From assembly GCA_000296795.1 (NCBI GenBank), contig BAFH01000004.1, positions 372,001 through 436,000 on the forward strand: a DNA stretch of 64,000 bases. The letters are read 5' to 3'. The stretch is from Candidatus Jettenia caeni. Its GTDB lineage: Bacteria > Planctomycetota > Brocadiia > Brocadiales > Brocadiaceae. Below are positions 1-10,100 of this stretch, piece by piece; the stretch's first letter is position 1, and each line of letters opens with the position of its first letter. The notes under the pieces are model-generated. The model worked only from the letters and a program-made list of their open reading frames with translations. It made no database searches and was not told where the DNA came from. Position numbers and translations under genes: made by a program.

Positions 1-617
1 TGAACGATAATCCCCTTTTTATCCCCCTCTTAAAGGTCATTGATACTATCGTTCGATTCCGCTTCAAAAAGTATGCTGCCGATAAAGGGTACGACGATAA
101 AGATAACTATCATTTCGTGGTGAATGAACTCAAAGCAGAACTCATTATCCCCCATCGGGAGGAAACAAAAACCTCACCCTCTTTAGAACTCTTTCGCATC
201 AAAGATCAGGTATACCACTGTACCAAAGTTGATATGCCTCTCAGACCGAATGGCTCTGATAAAAAACAAAACGCAGTTATGTTCAAATGCCCCAATGGAT
301 TTGACGGCTTCTCATGCCCTCATGCCACTGGATGCCTGAAACAGGGACAAACGCACAAAACGTTCAAAGTTCAGATACAAGACGACCTCCGTATCTTTGG
401 AACTCCTACTACCCCAAAAGGCTCTCTCCAGTGGAAAGATGACTTTAAAAAAAGAACTTCCGTCGAGCGGGTATTCTCCGACAACAAACGGGTTCGTCAG
501 GTTGCTTCATTTCTGAATTTCAATCTTACCGCCATCTTTACCCATGTGGTTGTTGCCTTTGTAGCTCACAACCTTACCGTTATTTTCGACCACTTCAAGG
601 ATACTTTCCGGACATGA
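1..617 (+). CDS. DDE-type transposase, 5'-truncated by the window edge
   Basis: The reading frame is open from base 3 to the TGA at 615-617, so only the C-terminal part (about 204 residues) of a longer gene is visible; the GTG at 117 is internal, not a real start. A Cys-rich stretch (CPNGFDGFSCPHATGC) and the closing motif with TSVERVFSDNKR match the C-terminal catalytic part of DDE transposases, where the Glu of the SVER segment is the likely third acidic residue. The tail is hydrophobic, ending FRT. The left half of the element, its partner inverted repeat and any target-site duplication lie outside the window, so IS family and completeness cannot be judged. Confidence 0.7.
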   Translation, partial: NDNPLFIPLLKVIDTIVRFRFKKYAADKGYDDKDNYHFVVNELKAELIIPHREETKTSPSLELFRIKDQVYHCTKVDMPLRPNGSDKKQNAVMFKCPNGFDGFSCPHATGCLKQGQTHKTFKVQIQDDLRIFGTPTTPKGSLQWKDDFKKRTSVERVFSDNKRVRQVASFLNFNLTAIFTHVVVAFVAHNLTVIFDHFKDTFRT

Positions 618-850
618 ATCCATTATCTCTTGATAAAATCCATACAATTTCTCATTCGCACGGAGATACTCCATCCGGAAACGCCTGTTTTACGATATAT
701 TTTCCCTGTTTTGCCTACTTTTGCCTATTTCTCTTCCTTTCCATATCTTCCTGTCCGGATTCCGGGTCTCCGGCTTTTTGAAAATTATCCTACGGATTCT
801 CCACACGGATCTTTTTCTGCCCCCCTTGCAAGACACTCGAATAATCATCC

Positions 851-921
851 TTTCCTCCCTTTTCTAAACTTATACTTCTTTCCCCCCTTTTTTAAAGGGG
901 GGTTAGGGGGGATTAGAGGGG
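851..921. repeat. Purine/pyrimidine dispersed repeat (CCCCCTTTN-AAAGGGGG type)
   Basis: A pyrimidine-rich stretch runs through CTAAACTTATACTTCTTTCC and folds back on a following AAAGGGGGGTTAGGGGG tract. Closely related sequence occurs at 10987-11052 and 38683-38741, and looser relatives at 16360-16490 and 28413-28612, so this is a dispersed intergenic family. The 109-residue open frame across it (630-959) is a by-product of the repeat (PPFFKGGLGG), not a gene. Confidence 0.75.
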
Positions 922-971
922 AATATTGGACACACATTGCTCTTTCTCCAGGGGGATAGCCTCCTTTTTCA

Positions 972-1080
972 TGGAACATTATTCTTAGCTTGATGCATAT
1001 GCCTTACCGCACCCGTCAAATACATACACGGGGAAGATAGCAACCCTAAAGGGTTGCCCTACAGAATTGAAATTCCTTAA
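972..1080. repeat. Dispersed repeat (GATGCATATGCC ... ATAGCAACCCTAAAGGGTTGC)
   Basis: Two modules lie side by side. The first, ATGGAACATTATTCTTAGC plus TTGATGCATATGCC, recurs near 38983-39012. The second, a short palindrome GCAACCCTAAAGGGTTGC followed by CCCTACAGAATTGAAATTCC, recurs at about 7021-7068, 11573-11613 and 41412-41455. Bases 1081-1383, up to the sigma-factor gene, are AT-rich; I see no gene there and no convincing sigma-70 promoter with good spacing. Confidence 0.7.
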
Positions 1081-1383
1081 CGTTAAATTAGATTTTGACA
1101 ACTACAGAAATTATCATATTCTGAAAATTTTTTATCATACTCTGGTTTTTGAAGGAAATAAGTAATTCCCCTTTTTAATTTTTTTCTTCTATAAACCAAA
1201 GATTTTTATGAGCAAAACCCATAAATATGGGTAAATATTTTATCATTAAAATCTGAAAATTCAAGCACTTATGATCTATTTTCAAAATACATATTTTGTG
1301 CAACAATTTTTTAAAAAAATATGTTATAAATAGCGGAATTAACATATTTTATAAATCTTAATTCAAAGTAGGAAAACCCAAAC

Positions 1384-2865
1384 ATGGACAAATTTGAATA
1401 TAAAATTAGCTATCTTCCCGATATAAATCCTGAGAATTTTATTGGTGAAGATGATTTTAATGATGGGGAAAGCCTTGAGGAAAAGGTAAAATACAAGGAC
1501 TATGACCCCGTTCGTCTCTATCTGAAAGAGATGTCCCATTTGCCCTTATTATCCCGTGAAGAAGAATTCCATCTGGCAAAGAAGATAAAGGTTATAAGCC
1601 GGTTACTTCACAGAAGGGTGCTGAATTTTGATTATGCCCTGGAAAAATACTTACATATTCTGGAGGAAGTAGAAAGCGAATCGGACCTTGTTCAATTTAT
1701 CGATACAACGGTAACAAAAGATCAAAGTAAAAACGAGAGGGTTGAACAAATCTGCACAGTTACCGGAAAAATCAGAGAAATAATTGAAGCAAATCGGAGA
1801 GACTATGAAAAGATTAACAAAGGAACCGTTCCGGGATACGTAAAAACCAGAACTCTCAGGAATATAGCAGCCAGGAAAAGAAAAGCAACCAGAGAATTAG
1901 AGGCTATGCATATTCGTACAGAAACAATATTGCCCGTTATGAGACAACTATTAGATGTCTTGTCTGAACTGGTAAGATTTGAAGAACAATCAAGGGGTTC
2001 GCATCGTAAGAAAGAATCTTACAAAAAGCTTCTGTACAGTATTGATGAAATAAAAACACTTTTAATAATTCCTGTTGAAGAAATAGAGAAGGCTATTCAT
2101 ATGATTCATTCCATTTACCATGCATATGAATCTGCCAGGAAAAGATTCTCTGAGGGCAATTTAAGGTTAGTGGTAAGTATCGCAAAAAAATACCGGAAAC
2201 GCGGTCTTGCCTTTCATGATCTTATCCAGGAAGGAAATACGGGTCTTATGAGAGCTATCGATAAATACGATTACCGTATGGGCTTCAAATTTAGCACGTA
2301 TGCTACCTGGTGGATTAAGCAAGCGATTATCAGGGCAATAGACGATAAAGCAAGGACAGTACGAATCCCTGTGCATATGACAGAAGTAATTAACAAAACA
2401 ACGCAGGTGTTAAAGAACACCCATTGGAATCTTGACAGAAAGCCTAAGTTAGAAAGCATTGCAAAAGAAGCAAACATTCCTCTTGCAGAAGTTTTCAGGG
2501 TATTTCGAATTGCATCGAGACCTATCTCACTAGAAAATCCTATTGGGAATGATGGTGAAACAATGTTTGAGGATTTTATCCAGGACAAAAAGACGGAATC
2601 GCCGGTCTTTTTGGCTCACCAATCTTTGCTTAAGGAGCAGTTAGAAAAGGTCCTTAATACCTTAAGTCACCGGGAACGCGAAGTGATTAAGCTGCGTTTT
2701 GGTATCGGTGATGGCTATACACACACCCTGGAAGAAATCGGGAAGAGGTTTAATATAACAAGGGAGCGAATTCGCCAAATCGAAGCCATCGCTATTCGTA
2801 AACTTCAACACCCACTACGAAGCAGGAAATTAGAAGGGTTCCTCGAAGGGGCTATGGCAAATTAG
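1384..2865 (+). CDS. rpoD: RNA polymerase sigma factor, sigma-70 primary (RpoD/SigA) type
   Basis: This sigma subunit directs RNA polymerase to promoters. In 493 residues, region 1.2 ([10 protein letters not shown], about 41-50) is followed by a long basic helical non-conserved segment. Region 2 (about 255-325) carries the core-binding and -10 recognition block with [20 protein letters not shown] and [13 protein letters not shown]. Region 3 comes next, then region 4 (about 415-488) with the -35 helix around [10 protein letters not shown]. It is shorter than E. coli RpoD (613 aa) because a large acidic region 1.1 is missing, so it could be one of several RpoD-like paralogues rather than the sole housekeeping factor. 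The gene stands alone, with a hairpin just downstream. Confidence 0.93.
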   Translation: MDKFEYKISYLPDINPENFIGEDDFNDGESLEEKVKYKDYDPVRLYLKEMSHLPLLSREEEFHLAKKIKVISRLLHRRVLNFDYALEKYLHILEEVESESDLVQFIDTTVTKDQSKNERVEQICTVTGKIREIIEANRRDYEKINKGTVPGYVKTRTLRNIAARKRKATRELEAMHIRTETILPVMRQLLDVLSELVRFEEQSRGSHRKKESYKKLLYSIDEIKTLLIIPVEEIEKAIHMIHSIYHAYESARKRFSEGNLRLVVSIAKKYRKRGLAFHDLIQEGNTGLMRAIDKYDYRMGFKFSTYATWWIKQAIIRAIDDKARTVRIPVHMTEVINKTTQVLKNTHWNLDRKPKLESIAKEANIPLAEVFRVFRIASRPISLENPIGNDGETMFEDFIQDKKTESPVFLAHQSLLKEQLEKVLNTLSHREREVIKLRFGIGDGYTHTLEEIGKRFNITRERIRQIEAIAIRKLQHPLRSRKLEGFLEGAMAN

Positions 2866-2883
2866 AGAGATGTCTTACCTTTG

Positions 2884-2916
2884 ATAGAGGCTTCATTTTA
2901 TATGAAGCCTCTCTAT
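2884..2916 (+). terminator. Hairpin terminator downstream of the sigma factor
   Basis: A perfect 11-bp stem AGAGGCTTCAT / ATGAAGCCTCT (2886-2896 with 2902-2912) has a 5-nt loop. It lies 20 bases after the sigma-factor stop and between convergent genes. The downstream tract (CTATCTTCTC) is only moderately T-rich. Confidence 0.55.
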
Positions 2917-2942
2917 CTTCTCATATCTCAAATGAAATGATA

Positions 2943-3038
2943 CTACTTAACCTTCTCATGTTTCCTTCGCCGTCGTTTCAGAAGATATTTTTTTCTGTTT
3001 AATCTATGCTTTTTTTTACCAGCAAAACCATTTGCCAT
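2943..3038 (-). CDS. 31-aa highly basic protein, candidate small ribosomal protein (AURKAIP1/COX24 or bS22-like)
   Basis: The minus strand encodes a 31-residue protein starting MANGFAGKKKHRLNRKK and ending with a run of Lys/Arg (KRRRRKHEKVK). The ATG at 3038 is preceded by AAGAGG with 6-nt spacing, a strong ribosome binding site for so short a frame. More than half the residues are Lys, Arg or His, and KKKHR followed by a basic helix resembles the small AURKAIP1/COX24-type proteins and actinobacterial bS22 that bind ribosomal RNA. This is a resemblance judged by eye. The gene lies convergent to the sigma-factor gene and divergent from clpX. The alternative is a chance frame in an AT-rich gap, but the RBS and composition argue against that. 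Confidence 0.6.
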   Translation of the reverse strand: MANGFAGKKKHRLNRKKYLLKRRRRKHEKVK

Positions 3039-3294
3039 ATCAATCCTCTTAACAGTTTACTATAAGATAAAGTATAAAATAAGTATTATATTTTACCAAT
3101 AACAAATCCTGGGTTCAATAAAATAGTATTTATGCTGATAAATATTTGCACGATACCATACCAAAATCGATTGAGAAGTTTTTTCCAAAAACAATTGTTA
3201 AAAAAAGATTTGCATCTTATTAAATCGTCTGTTAACATTAGCTTACACCTGAAAGGTATTCATTGGTATTTCATTTTTATGAGGTATAAATATT

Positions 3295-4542
3295 ATGGCA
3301 AAAAAAGCCAATACAAATAAAATGGGTTGCTCGTTTTGTGGCAGGAACTATGAGTCAGTAAGCCGTTTAATTCAAGGCAATACTAATATTTTCATTTGTA
3401 ATGAATGTGTTGAGGCTTGCCATATACTTCTTAAAAAAGACCAGAAACATGTTCCTATTAAGCCTCTGGGGAAAATACCTACTCCTACACAAATAAATGG
3501 AATATTAGACGAGTATATTATAGGCCAGGAAAAAGCAAAAAAGACACTTGCCGTTGCTGTTTATAATCACTATAAACGTTTGATCACAAGTTCCAGCAAC
3601 GAAGGAGTTGAATTAGAAAAGAGTAATATATTGCTTATAGGGCCTACTGGTTCCGGCAAGACACTTTTAGCTCGTACCCTTGCTAAGATACTTGACGTGC
3701 CCTTTGCAATCGCAGACGCAACAACACTTACTGAGGCTGGCTATGTAGGGGAGGATGTAGAGAATGTATTATTGGCATTATTAAGAAATGCAGATTTTAA
3801 CCTCCAGCGAGCTCAACAGGGAATTATCTACATAGATGAAATTGATAAGGTTGCCAGAAAAAGTCCTAACCCATCCATCACAAGAGACGTCTCTGGTGAA
3901 GGAGTTCAACAGGCATTATTAAAAATGCTGGAAGGTACTGTGGCTAATGTACCTCCTCAAGGGGGAAGAAAGCATCCGGAACAGCAGTACATCCAAATGG
4001 ACACAAAAGATATTCTCTTTATTTGTGGTGGCACTTTTACCGGTATAGAAGAGATTATCAGAAGAAGAATCGGAAAAAGAAACATTGGGTTTAATGCCAG
4101 GAGTATTGATAATGATAATAAAGATGAACCCCTTAGTAACCTCCTGAATAAGATAGAAGTTGAAGATATTATTAATTACGGAATGATTGTTGAGTTCGTA
4201 GGCCGACTACCAATCCTCGCCCCTTTAATGCCACTTACACAAGATGATCTTATCAAGATCATGACAGAGCCCAAAAATGCCCTGGTAAGGCAATATCAAA
4301 AATTCTTTGAGATGGAGCAAGCAAAACTAGAATTTTCTCATGAGGCATTATTAGAGGTCAGCAAAAAGGCATTTGAAAAGCAGACAGGCGCAAGGGCCTT
4401 ACGGTCAGTATTTGAGAGTTTTATGCTCGATGCCATGTATCATTTGCCTTCCCATAAGGAAAATGTCTCATTTCTTGTCACACCTGCCGTTGTTCGTGGT
4501 GAAACACCCCTGATGGCACAAAAATATAGAAAGACTGCATAG
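3295..4542 (+). CDS. clpX: ATP-dependent Clp protease ATP-binding subunit ClpX
   Basis: AAA+ unfoldase that recognises tagged or native substrates, threads them into ClpP and also remodels complexes. The 415-aa length fits the family (about 420). The N-terminal zinc-binding domain has Cys12, Cys15, Cys35 and Cys38 (CSFCG ... CNECV). Walker A is GPTGSGKT (about 117-124), Walker B is IIYIDEID (about 178), and the substrate-loop region reads [11 protein letters not shown]. The C-terminal small domain contains TGARALRS, a sensor-2 arginine signature. The start is at an ATG preceded by GAGGT. No clpP or tig lies beside it, unlike the usual tig-clpP-clpX order, so the peptidase must be encoded elsewhere. 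Confidence 0.96.
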   Translation: MAKKANTNKMGCSFCGRNYESVSRLIQGNTNIFICNECVEACHILLKKDQKHVPIKPLGKIPTPTQINGILDEYIIGQEKAKKTLAVAVYNHYKRLITSSSNEGVELEKSNILLIGPTGSGKTLLARTLAKILDVPFAIADATTLTEAGYVGEDVENVLLALLRNADFNLQRAQQGIIYIDEIDKVARKSPNPSITRDVSGEGVQQALLKMLEGTVANVPPQGGRKHPEQQYIQMDTKDILFICGGTFTGIEEIIRRRIGKRNIGFNARSIDNDNKDEPLSNLLNKIEVEDIINYGMIVEFVGRLPILAPLMPLTQDDLIKIMTEPKNALVRQYQKFFEMEQAKLEFSHEALLEVSKKAFEKQTGARALRSVFESFMLDAMYHLPSHKENVSFLVTPAVVRGETPLMAQKYRKTA

Positions 4543-4638
4543 ATGGTCATTTACACTCAGAATCAAGAGATTGCTTCAGACAATACCCTTGCAATGACAC
4601 GTTAAACACAACACGAACAAACCATGTCCCTGTAGGGA

Positions 4639-4704
4639 TCGTTTGTCTGTGCCACCCTGAAAACCGCTTACATACAATGAAAATTCTTATACAATCAAGC
4701 TATG
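4639..4704. repeat. Dispersed repeat, second copy at 10791-10856
   Basis: The stretch beginning GTTTGTCTGTGCCACCCTGA and ending ACAATCAAGCTA is nearly identical, over about 66 bases, to 10791-10856. It lies in the clpX-Uma2 gap with a partial copy of a second motif (GAGATTGCTTCAG, about 4567) that also occurs near 26933. Confidence 0.75.
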
Positions 4705-4708
4705 GCAG

Positions 4709-4730
4709 TTCAATCGAGGACGACTGAACC
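4709..4730. repeat. Short palindromic hairpin, GTTCAATCG family
   Basis: GTTCAATCG-AGGA-CGACTGAAC forms a 9-bp stem with one G-T pair. Two related hairpins lie at 16144-16167 and 60501-60524, each in an intergenic space shortly after a gene. Confidence 0.6.
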
Positions 4731-4749
4731 AATAAGAAAGAAGATATGA

Positions 4750-5301
4750 TCAGAATATCTTTTTTAGCTCTATATTTAACCCCTTGAAATAAGGGGATTT
4801 GAAAATATCACCTTTGTAGTACGTATTACAGAGTATGAAGTTGTTGTCTTTCAGGGTATAAACTTCAATTAACTCTTCTGTAGGATACACAATCCAAAAT
4901 TCTTTAACACCAAACTTCGCATACAAGTTCTTCTTCTGTACCAGATCCCTGTGAGCGGTATTTTCTGAAATTATCTCAACAACAAGATCGGGTGCCCCCT
5001 GAATATTTTTTTCACCTATAATATTTAATCTGTCTTTTGAAATAAATAAAATATCGGGCTGAACGACATTGCTGTTATCAAAATAAACATCACACGGAGC
5101 ATCAAAGATTTCTCCCAGATTGTTTGCCCTGACAAACCTCAATAACTCAAATTCAAGCTCTCTTGAAACCGATTGATGTTTTGGGGTTGGTGAAGGTGTC
5201 ATGAGCAATACCCCTTCAATAAGTTCATATCTCGTATCATCAGATGTTTTAAGATAATCCTCATAGGTATATCTTTTCTTTTCAATAGTGGTTTGTGCCA
5301 T
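4750..5301 (-). CDS. Uma2 family (DUF820) PD-(D/E)XK nuclease-like protein
   Basis: The 183-aa protein has the Uma2 pattern: YTYEDYL and YELIEG near the N-terminus, then VQPDILFIS, APDLVVEIIS and KKNLYAKFGVKEFWIVYP. The Asp and Glu of the PDI and VVEIIS segments plus the downstream Lys form the putative nuclease core. The family is widespread in cyanobacteria and planctomycetes, often in many copies per genome, and its biological role is unsettled. I chose the start MAQTTIEK because AGAGGA lies 8 nt upstream; a longer frame from 5325 has no comparable signal. It is monocistronic, flanked by repeats, and a plausible selfish or horizontally moving gene. Confidence 0.85.
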   Translation of the reverse strand: MAQTTIEKKRYTYEDYLKTSDDTRYELIEGVLLMTPSPTPKHQSVSRELEFELLRFVRANNLGEIFDAPCDVYFDNSNVVQPDILFISKDRLNIIGEKNIQGAPDLVVEIISENTAHRDLVQKKNLYAKFGVKEFWIVYPTEELIEVYTLKDNNFILCNTYYKGDIFKSPYFKGLNIELKKIF

Positions 5302-5359
5302 AAAAGATTCCTCTGGGAAATGCAAAATTTTTAAAAATTTTCCTATTCTTACACCATTC

Positions 5360-6949
5360 TTATTTCGTTACCAGCATAAGTCTTTTTAATTCAATTTCAG
5401 CATCCCCTTTTCTCTTAAGCTTGTTGTAGAGAGATGCAAGATTTTTATGAATAATAGGGTTAAACGGATTAATACTATTTGCTTGTGACAAAATTTTTAC
5501 AGCGGCATCGTACTCACCTTTGCGTTGATAAAGTTCACCAAGTGAAATATAGGTAGTAGAATACTCCGGATAATATTCAAGGGCAACCTTTAAGATTTCT
5601 TCAGCCTTCGTATATTGGGTATCCATTATATAAGACATGGCTAATTTATTCTGAATTTGCGGTGATATATTGTTAGCCTTCCTGAATGCCTTCTCATACT
5701 CTACAATTGCCGCACTATGTAATCCCTCCCGGCGTAAGAGATCGCCAAGGATAGCAAATCTCCTGGCATCTTTTACCTCTATTTCGGCAACGCTCTCTAT
5801 ATCATCTACCAATGATGATGATTCCTTAAGCCTTGTAGGAAGCACTTGAATACCATGAACCCTCCGGAACTTCTTTTGCTTTAAATCTTGCAGCCAATTT
5901 TTTTCAAATTCATCAAATGGAACTCCTATTGCCGATAGTATTGCATCTTCCGTTGATTTTCCCTCTTTAATACTATCCAGAATTGTTGTTAATAAAGGAT
6001 AGCCACCACGATTGAACAGATAATCAATTACGGTAAATACTTCAGCAAAAGCAAGGGCTGTATCCTCTTTCTTTTTCAATTTTGCAAGGGAAGGGTGCAT
6101 TTGCCTGAAGGTAATAAAATAATCTTTTTCTACCGCTTCGGCCAGTAAACTTTCCAAAGAAACGGGAAGCTTGGGTGATACACCCTCAAACCAGCGTTCT
6201 TCTTCATATTTGGCAATACCCTCATGAAGCCAAATAGGCACACGATTATAAGTCTTTTTCATGATTACATAGTGTACGTACTCATGGGTTAGGGTATCAA
6301 GCCATTGATATCCTCTCGGCTGGAGACGCGGACTTGTGATAATTACACGGTTAAATAAGCAAATCGCTACGGTGCCGGAGGTTTCTATCTCTTCTTTGGT
6401 AAGGGTTGAAATAGCACAAAAACTTTCTGCATCAGGAAATACTTCAACGAGAATTGGCTCCTTTGGGAAGTACCCGAGATCATTGCCAATAGCATGATAA
6501 GCCTTTTCAAGGGTTTCTAAAGCATAGTCAGCGAGTATAGCGTCCTTGTCTTCGTTATATCGAAATAAGAAGTGCTCGGTTTTAATTTCTTTGAACTTGC
6601 TCGTTGTTTGATAAATCTTATCTACAAGATCATAAAACGCCCGGCCTCTTTGAGCAATCTCAGGTTCTTGTAATGCATCCTTTAAAAATGATAACGCCTC
6701 CTGGTAATTCCCCTCATAGAATCGTACTTCACCCGCAAAAAAGCGCACATAGGGGTTTTCCGGAGCAACCGAAAGCAGATTACTGACAACAGTTGCTGCT
6801 TCCCCAATTTGCCATGTCTGTAAACATTCCTCTCCGTAGTTTATTTCATCAATAACATCAAAAAATTTTTCCCCCTGAGCAATAGCCTTAAACTCAAATA
6901 ATATAAGAACTACTGCGATAGATACAATGGTAATACATATTTTTTTCAT
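5360..6949 (-). CDS. Secreted peptidase-MA-like metalloprotease with TPR repeats
   Basis: This 529-aa protein has a Sec signal peptide (cleavage probable after KAIA, about residue 24) and an N-terminal TPR-like helical region (about 30-115). A gluzincin-like domain carries HEYVH (residues 222-226) with a downstream WLHEG whose Glu (243) would be the third zinc ligand; this is the peptidase MA-like arrangement. At least three C-terminal TPR units (about 390-520) suggest it docks partner proteins in the periplasm or paryphoplasm. The substrate is unknown. The gene is followed on the same strand by the Uma2-like gene and preceded by a repeat, so it is probably its own transcription unit. Confidence 0.8.
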   Translation of the reverse strand: MKKICITIVSIAVVLILFEFKAIAQGEKFFDVIDEINYGEECLQTWQIGEAATVVSNLLSVAPENPYVRFFAGEVRFYEGNYQEALSFLKDALQEPEIAQRGRAFYDLVDKIYQTTSKFKEIKTEHFLFRYNEDKDAILADYALETLEKAYHAIGNDLGYFPKEPILVEVFPDAESFCAISTLTKEEIETSGTVAICLFNRVIITSPRLQPRGYQWLDTLTHEYVHYVIMKKTYNRVPIWLHEGIAKYEEERWFEGVSPKLPVSLESLLAEAVEKDYFITFRQMHPSLAKLKKKEDTALAFAEVFTVIDYLFNRGGYPLLTTILDSIKEGKSTEDAILSAIGVPFDEFEKNWLQDLKQKKFRRVHGIQVLPTRLKESSSLVDDIESVAEIEVKDARRFAILGDLLRREGLHSAAIVEYEKAFRKANNISPQIQNKLAMSYIMDTQYTKAEEILKVALEYYPEYSTTYISLGELYQRKGEYDAAVKILSQANSINPFNPIIHKNLASLYNKLKRKGDAEIELKRLMLVTK

Positions 6950-6972
6950 CTTTTATCTCTTCATAAAGAGTA

Positions 6973-7070
6973 GGGCAAGGCTTCAGCCTTGCTTCCCTTA
7001 CCTGAATACGTGCATATAGGATAGCAACCCTAAAGGGTTGCCGCCTTACAGAATTGAATTTTCTATACTA
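6973..7070. repeat. Dispersed repeat (AAGGCTTCAGCCTTGC plus GCAACCCTAAAGGGTTGCC)
   Basis: Two palindromes in series, AAGGCTTCAGCCTTGC-like and GCAACCCTAAAGGGTTGC, are followed by TACAGAATTGAATTTTC. The same order occurs at 11527-11614 and, with CTTTCGCC and AAACCTAAAGGTTT substituted, at 41388-41455. The variant stems keep their pairing. Confidence 0.75.
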
Positions 7071-7120
7071 TATTTTATGTAATAATGAGGCATTCGGCTT
7101 CCAATCAGACCTATTGAATA

Positions 7121-10100
7121 TTAATCAACCAATCGCTGATAATAATCTCTATTGAGATCTTTATATTTTTCTGGTAACCCTTCTTTTAATGCATCCAGAA
7201 TATCTTGCCGAAACTCTTTTGGTACCTTGTATGCTTCTTCCGAAGGTATTTCAACTTTTTCTGTAGAAGCGCCAAACTGGCCTTCTTCCATTCGGCCACG
7301 GAAAGGTCTTGGCATTGGCATAGGCAAACCGGCCCCCATCATTCCCTTTGAAATACGTTCCTTTGCCATCTCCATACCTTTCTTCGCCTCGGCAAGGCGG
7401 TACAGCGATTCTCTTTCATCAATAACAGAACCCTGGGCATCATGCTTTTCCAACTTTTCCTTTGCCTGTCCCATGGATTTCGATGCCATATCAAGCTGTT
7501 TGTCTGCATTCTCATCCATAAATGGATTTTGCTGAGAAAGTTTATCCGCCTTTTCTCTAAGCTCTTCCGTCTCTTCCTGAAGTTCCTGCTGTTCCCTGGC
7601 ATATTTTTCTAAGGTATTCTGGTCTTCTTCCGTCAAACCGGAAAGCTGCTGTTCTTCAAGCGTTTGTATCATAGATTCAAGATCGTTAACGATTTGCTGG
7701 TTCAGGTTGGCAGCGTCGTTAACCTTCTGGGATACCTCAAGATCTTTCTTTGGTATATCCTCTTTCTGGGTAACTTTTTGCCTCAGGATATTTTGCGTAC
7801 GATTATTCCACTGATTCAAATTTTGCGATAATTCCTTTGCCAGATTCAATGATTCCTTTGCATCCCACCCCTTTAGCATCTCTTCTAAATGGGAAATTGT
7901 TTCATCTGTTTGCGGCAGTTCCCGGGACAGCGAAAGAAAATTCCTCAGCAACGGATCTTTGTTAATTTCCCTGTTCAGCTCGGCATTTTGTCCAAATAGT
8001 TCGGATAATTTTTCAGATTCCTCCTGGAATTGATCAATATCATCATCACTGCCAAATAGTTCGCTTAACCGGCTTGCCATCGCATCTCTTTCCTCTGACA
8101 TACGCTTCAAGTCGCGATTTACCCGCAGATATTCCTGCAACAAGGTGTTTTTAGCCAGGATATCTTTGGTTTCCATGAGGTCTTTTTTAATCATGCCCAA
8201 TCTCTTTTCCTGTTTTTCAAAAAATGAAGGAAAGGTCTCGTTCATCGATTCTGATGCGCGTTTCTGGATATCTTTCTTCAAGGTATCAGTATTTTCCGTA
8301 AGCTCTCTTTCCTTACTTTCTAATTCGGATATTTTATCTGATAATTGACTAGTCTCCTTCAGCATATCATTATAGGATGAATCTGCAAAATTTTGCGCGG
8401 AAGACTTCATCTGATTCATCATTTCCTGAATACTGGAAAGGAGTTTTTGCGCAGCTTGGAGGGCTGCATTCAGGTCTCCCTTATTGAACGCATCTTTCAT
8501 AGCATCCATTTCTTTCATAAGATCGTTCTGCTCAATTTTTTTGAGGGCATCTGCATTAAAGAATTCATCCATATGCTCCCCCTGCGCCATCTTCATAAGC
8601 TTCTCCATCATTTGCTGAATAGTTTCCTCAATTCGCTTCAGTTCTGACAATACCTTCTCATTGAGTTTTGCATCCTCTCCCTTACGTAGTGTATCAAGCA
8701 GTTTTTCAATATTGTTTTGAGATTGAATAAGATTCTTTCCCGTGTCTACAACATCCTCAAGCTTTTGCTTTTCTATCATCTCGTTCAAAAAGAGAATACC
8801 CTGTTCAACCTCCGCCACTTCTTCATCCTGAACTTTCTGCAATTCCTTCAGCAAGGAAACAGGCATTTGATTTTCGACTACTTCCCGTATTGACTGAAAA
8901 ATAGCGGTCTGCTTTTTATCAGTAACATTCCGGAACTTATTTTTGAGGTTTTCGAGAGAATAATATACACTGTAATTTGCCATAGTATCGTCTTGCATCC
9001 TTACTAAAACTTCGGTAAACAACCCTATGATTTTCCTCGCCTGTTCCTGGATACCTTCCTGTATCATCGCTAAATAATCTTTCGATGAGCACTTTTCATC
9101 ATCGACTCTCTTCGTTAAATCATCGGATAACATATGCAGCATTTCCTGCAATAATGCTTCCTGCAGTTGAATAAGTTCCTGATGCTTCTTTTTAGAACTA
9201 TATATCTCTAAATAATATATTTTGGAATTGCTAACTTTTGGGCCTGATATCGTATCATTATCCTTTACTTCTACATGGTATGCAATCTTATCGTCCGGCC
9301 GCAGACCCAATTCGCTAAGCGACCATACGTAAGCCCCACTATACTGATTTTGTTTCCTGCGAAAACTGTTGAGTGTTTTTGGCTTCCTTTCGTTTTCCTG
9401 CTCAAATACAAGGGTAATTTCATCTATGCCGAAATCATCTTTAGCTGTGTACCTGATATCTACCGTATCTTTTTCATTAACCGTAATATCTTTTCCGGGA
9501 GAACTGATAGACACTTCAGGGTACTGATCTGATTCCAGTTGTATGGTATGAGAAGCCGTATCTTTAAAAATCCTGCCGGTTGAGTCAGTAGTCTCAAAAA
9601 CATATGTCCCGCTTTCAAACAATGATAAAGTACCTCTCATGGTTTTACCATTTTCTATCACCAGGGGAATTCTCGTTGAATCATTAACAACAATCCCTGC
9701 AGATGCTACAGGCCGATCACTGGTTGCGCTAATCTGCACCTCACTCCCCTTTAACGCTTTGATTTCACCACTGGTGTTGTAAAGAGTTTTTGACTGCAAT
9801 TCTGAGTACAGAGGATATCGATAAACTATGGTAATATCTCCAATAACGGGACATGAATACACAACGGGTCCTTTCTCATCAATATCTCTTCCACTGCCAA
9901 GGTAGCTAAAAAGAAGTGGTATATTTTTATTCAGGTATGAGCGGTTGAATACATACATCGTACCGAAAGCAAGCGCAGAAACAATAAGAACTGCATAGCA
10001 AAATCGCGGAAAACCTTTACTAATCACACGGTTAATATCCAAAGACCTTAGCTGATTTGCCGTGTTATCCACAAGCAGAGAGATCATTTGCCCGGAGTAT

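Noticed and set aside
630-959. 109-aa open frame
   Set aside because: Runs through the CCCCCTTT/AAAGGGGG repeat; no RBS and repeat-derived composition.
3132-3320. 62-aa open frame upstream of clpX
   Set aside because: Overlaps the clpX start in another frame, no RBS, no recognisable content.
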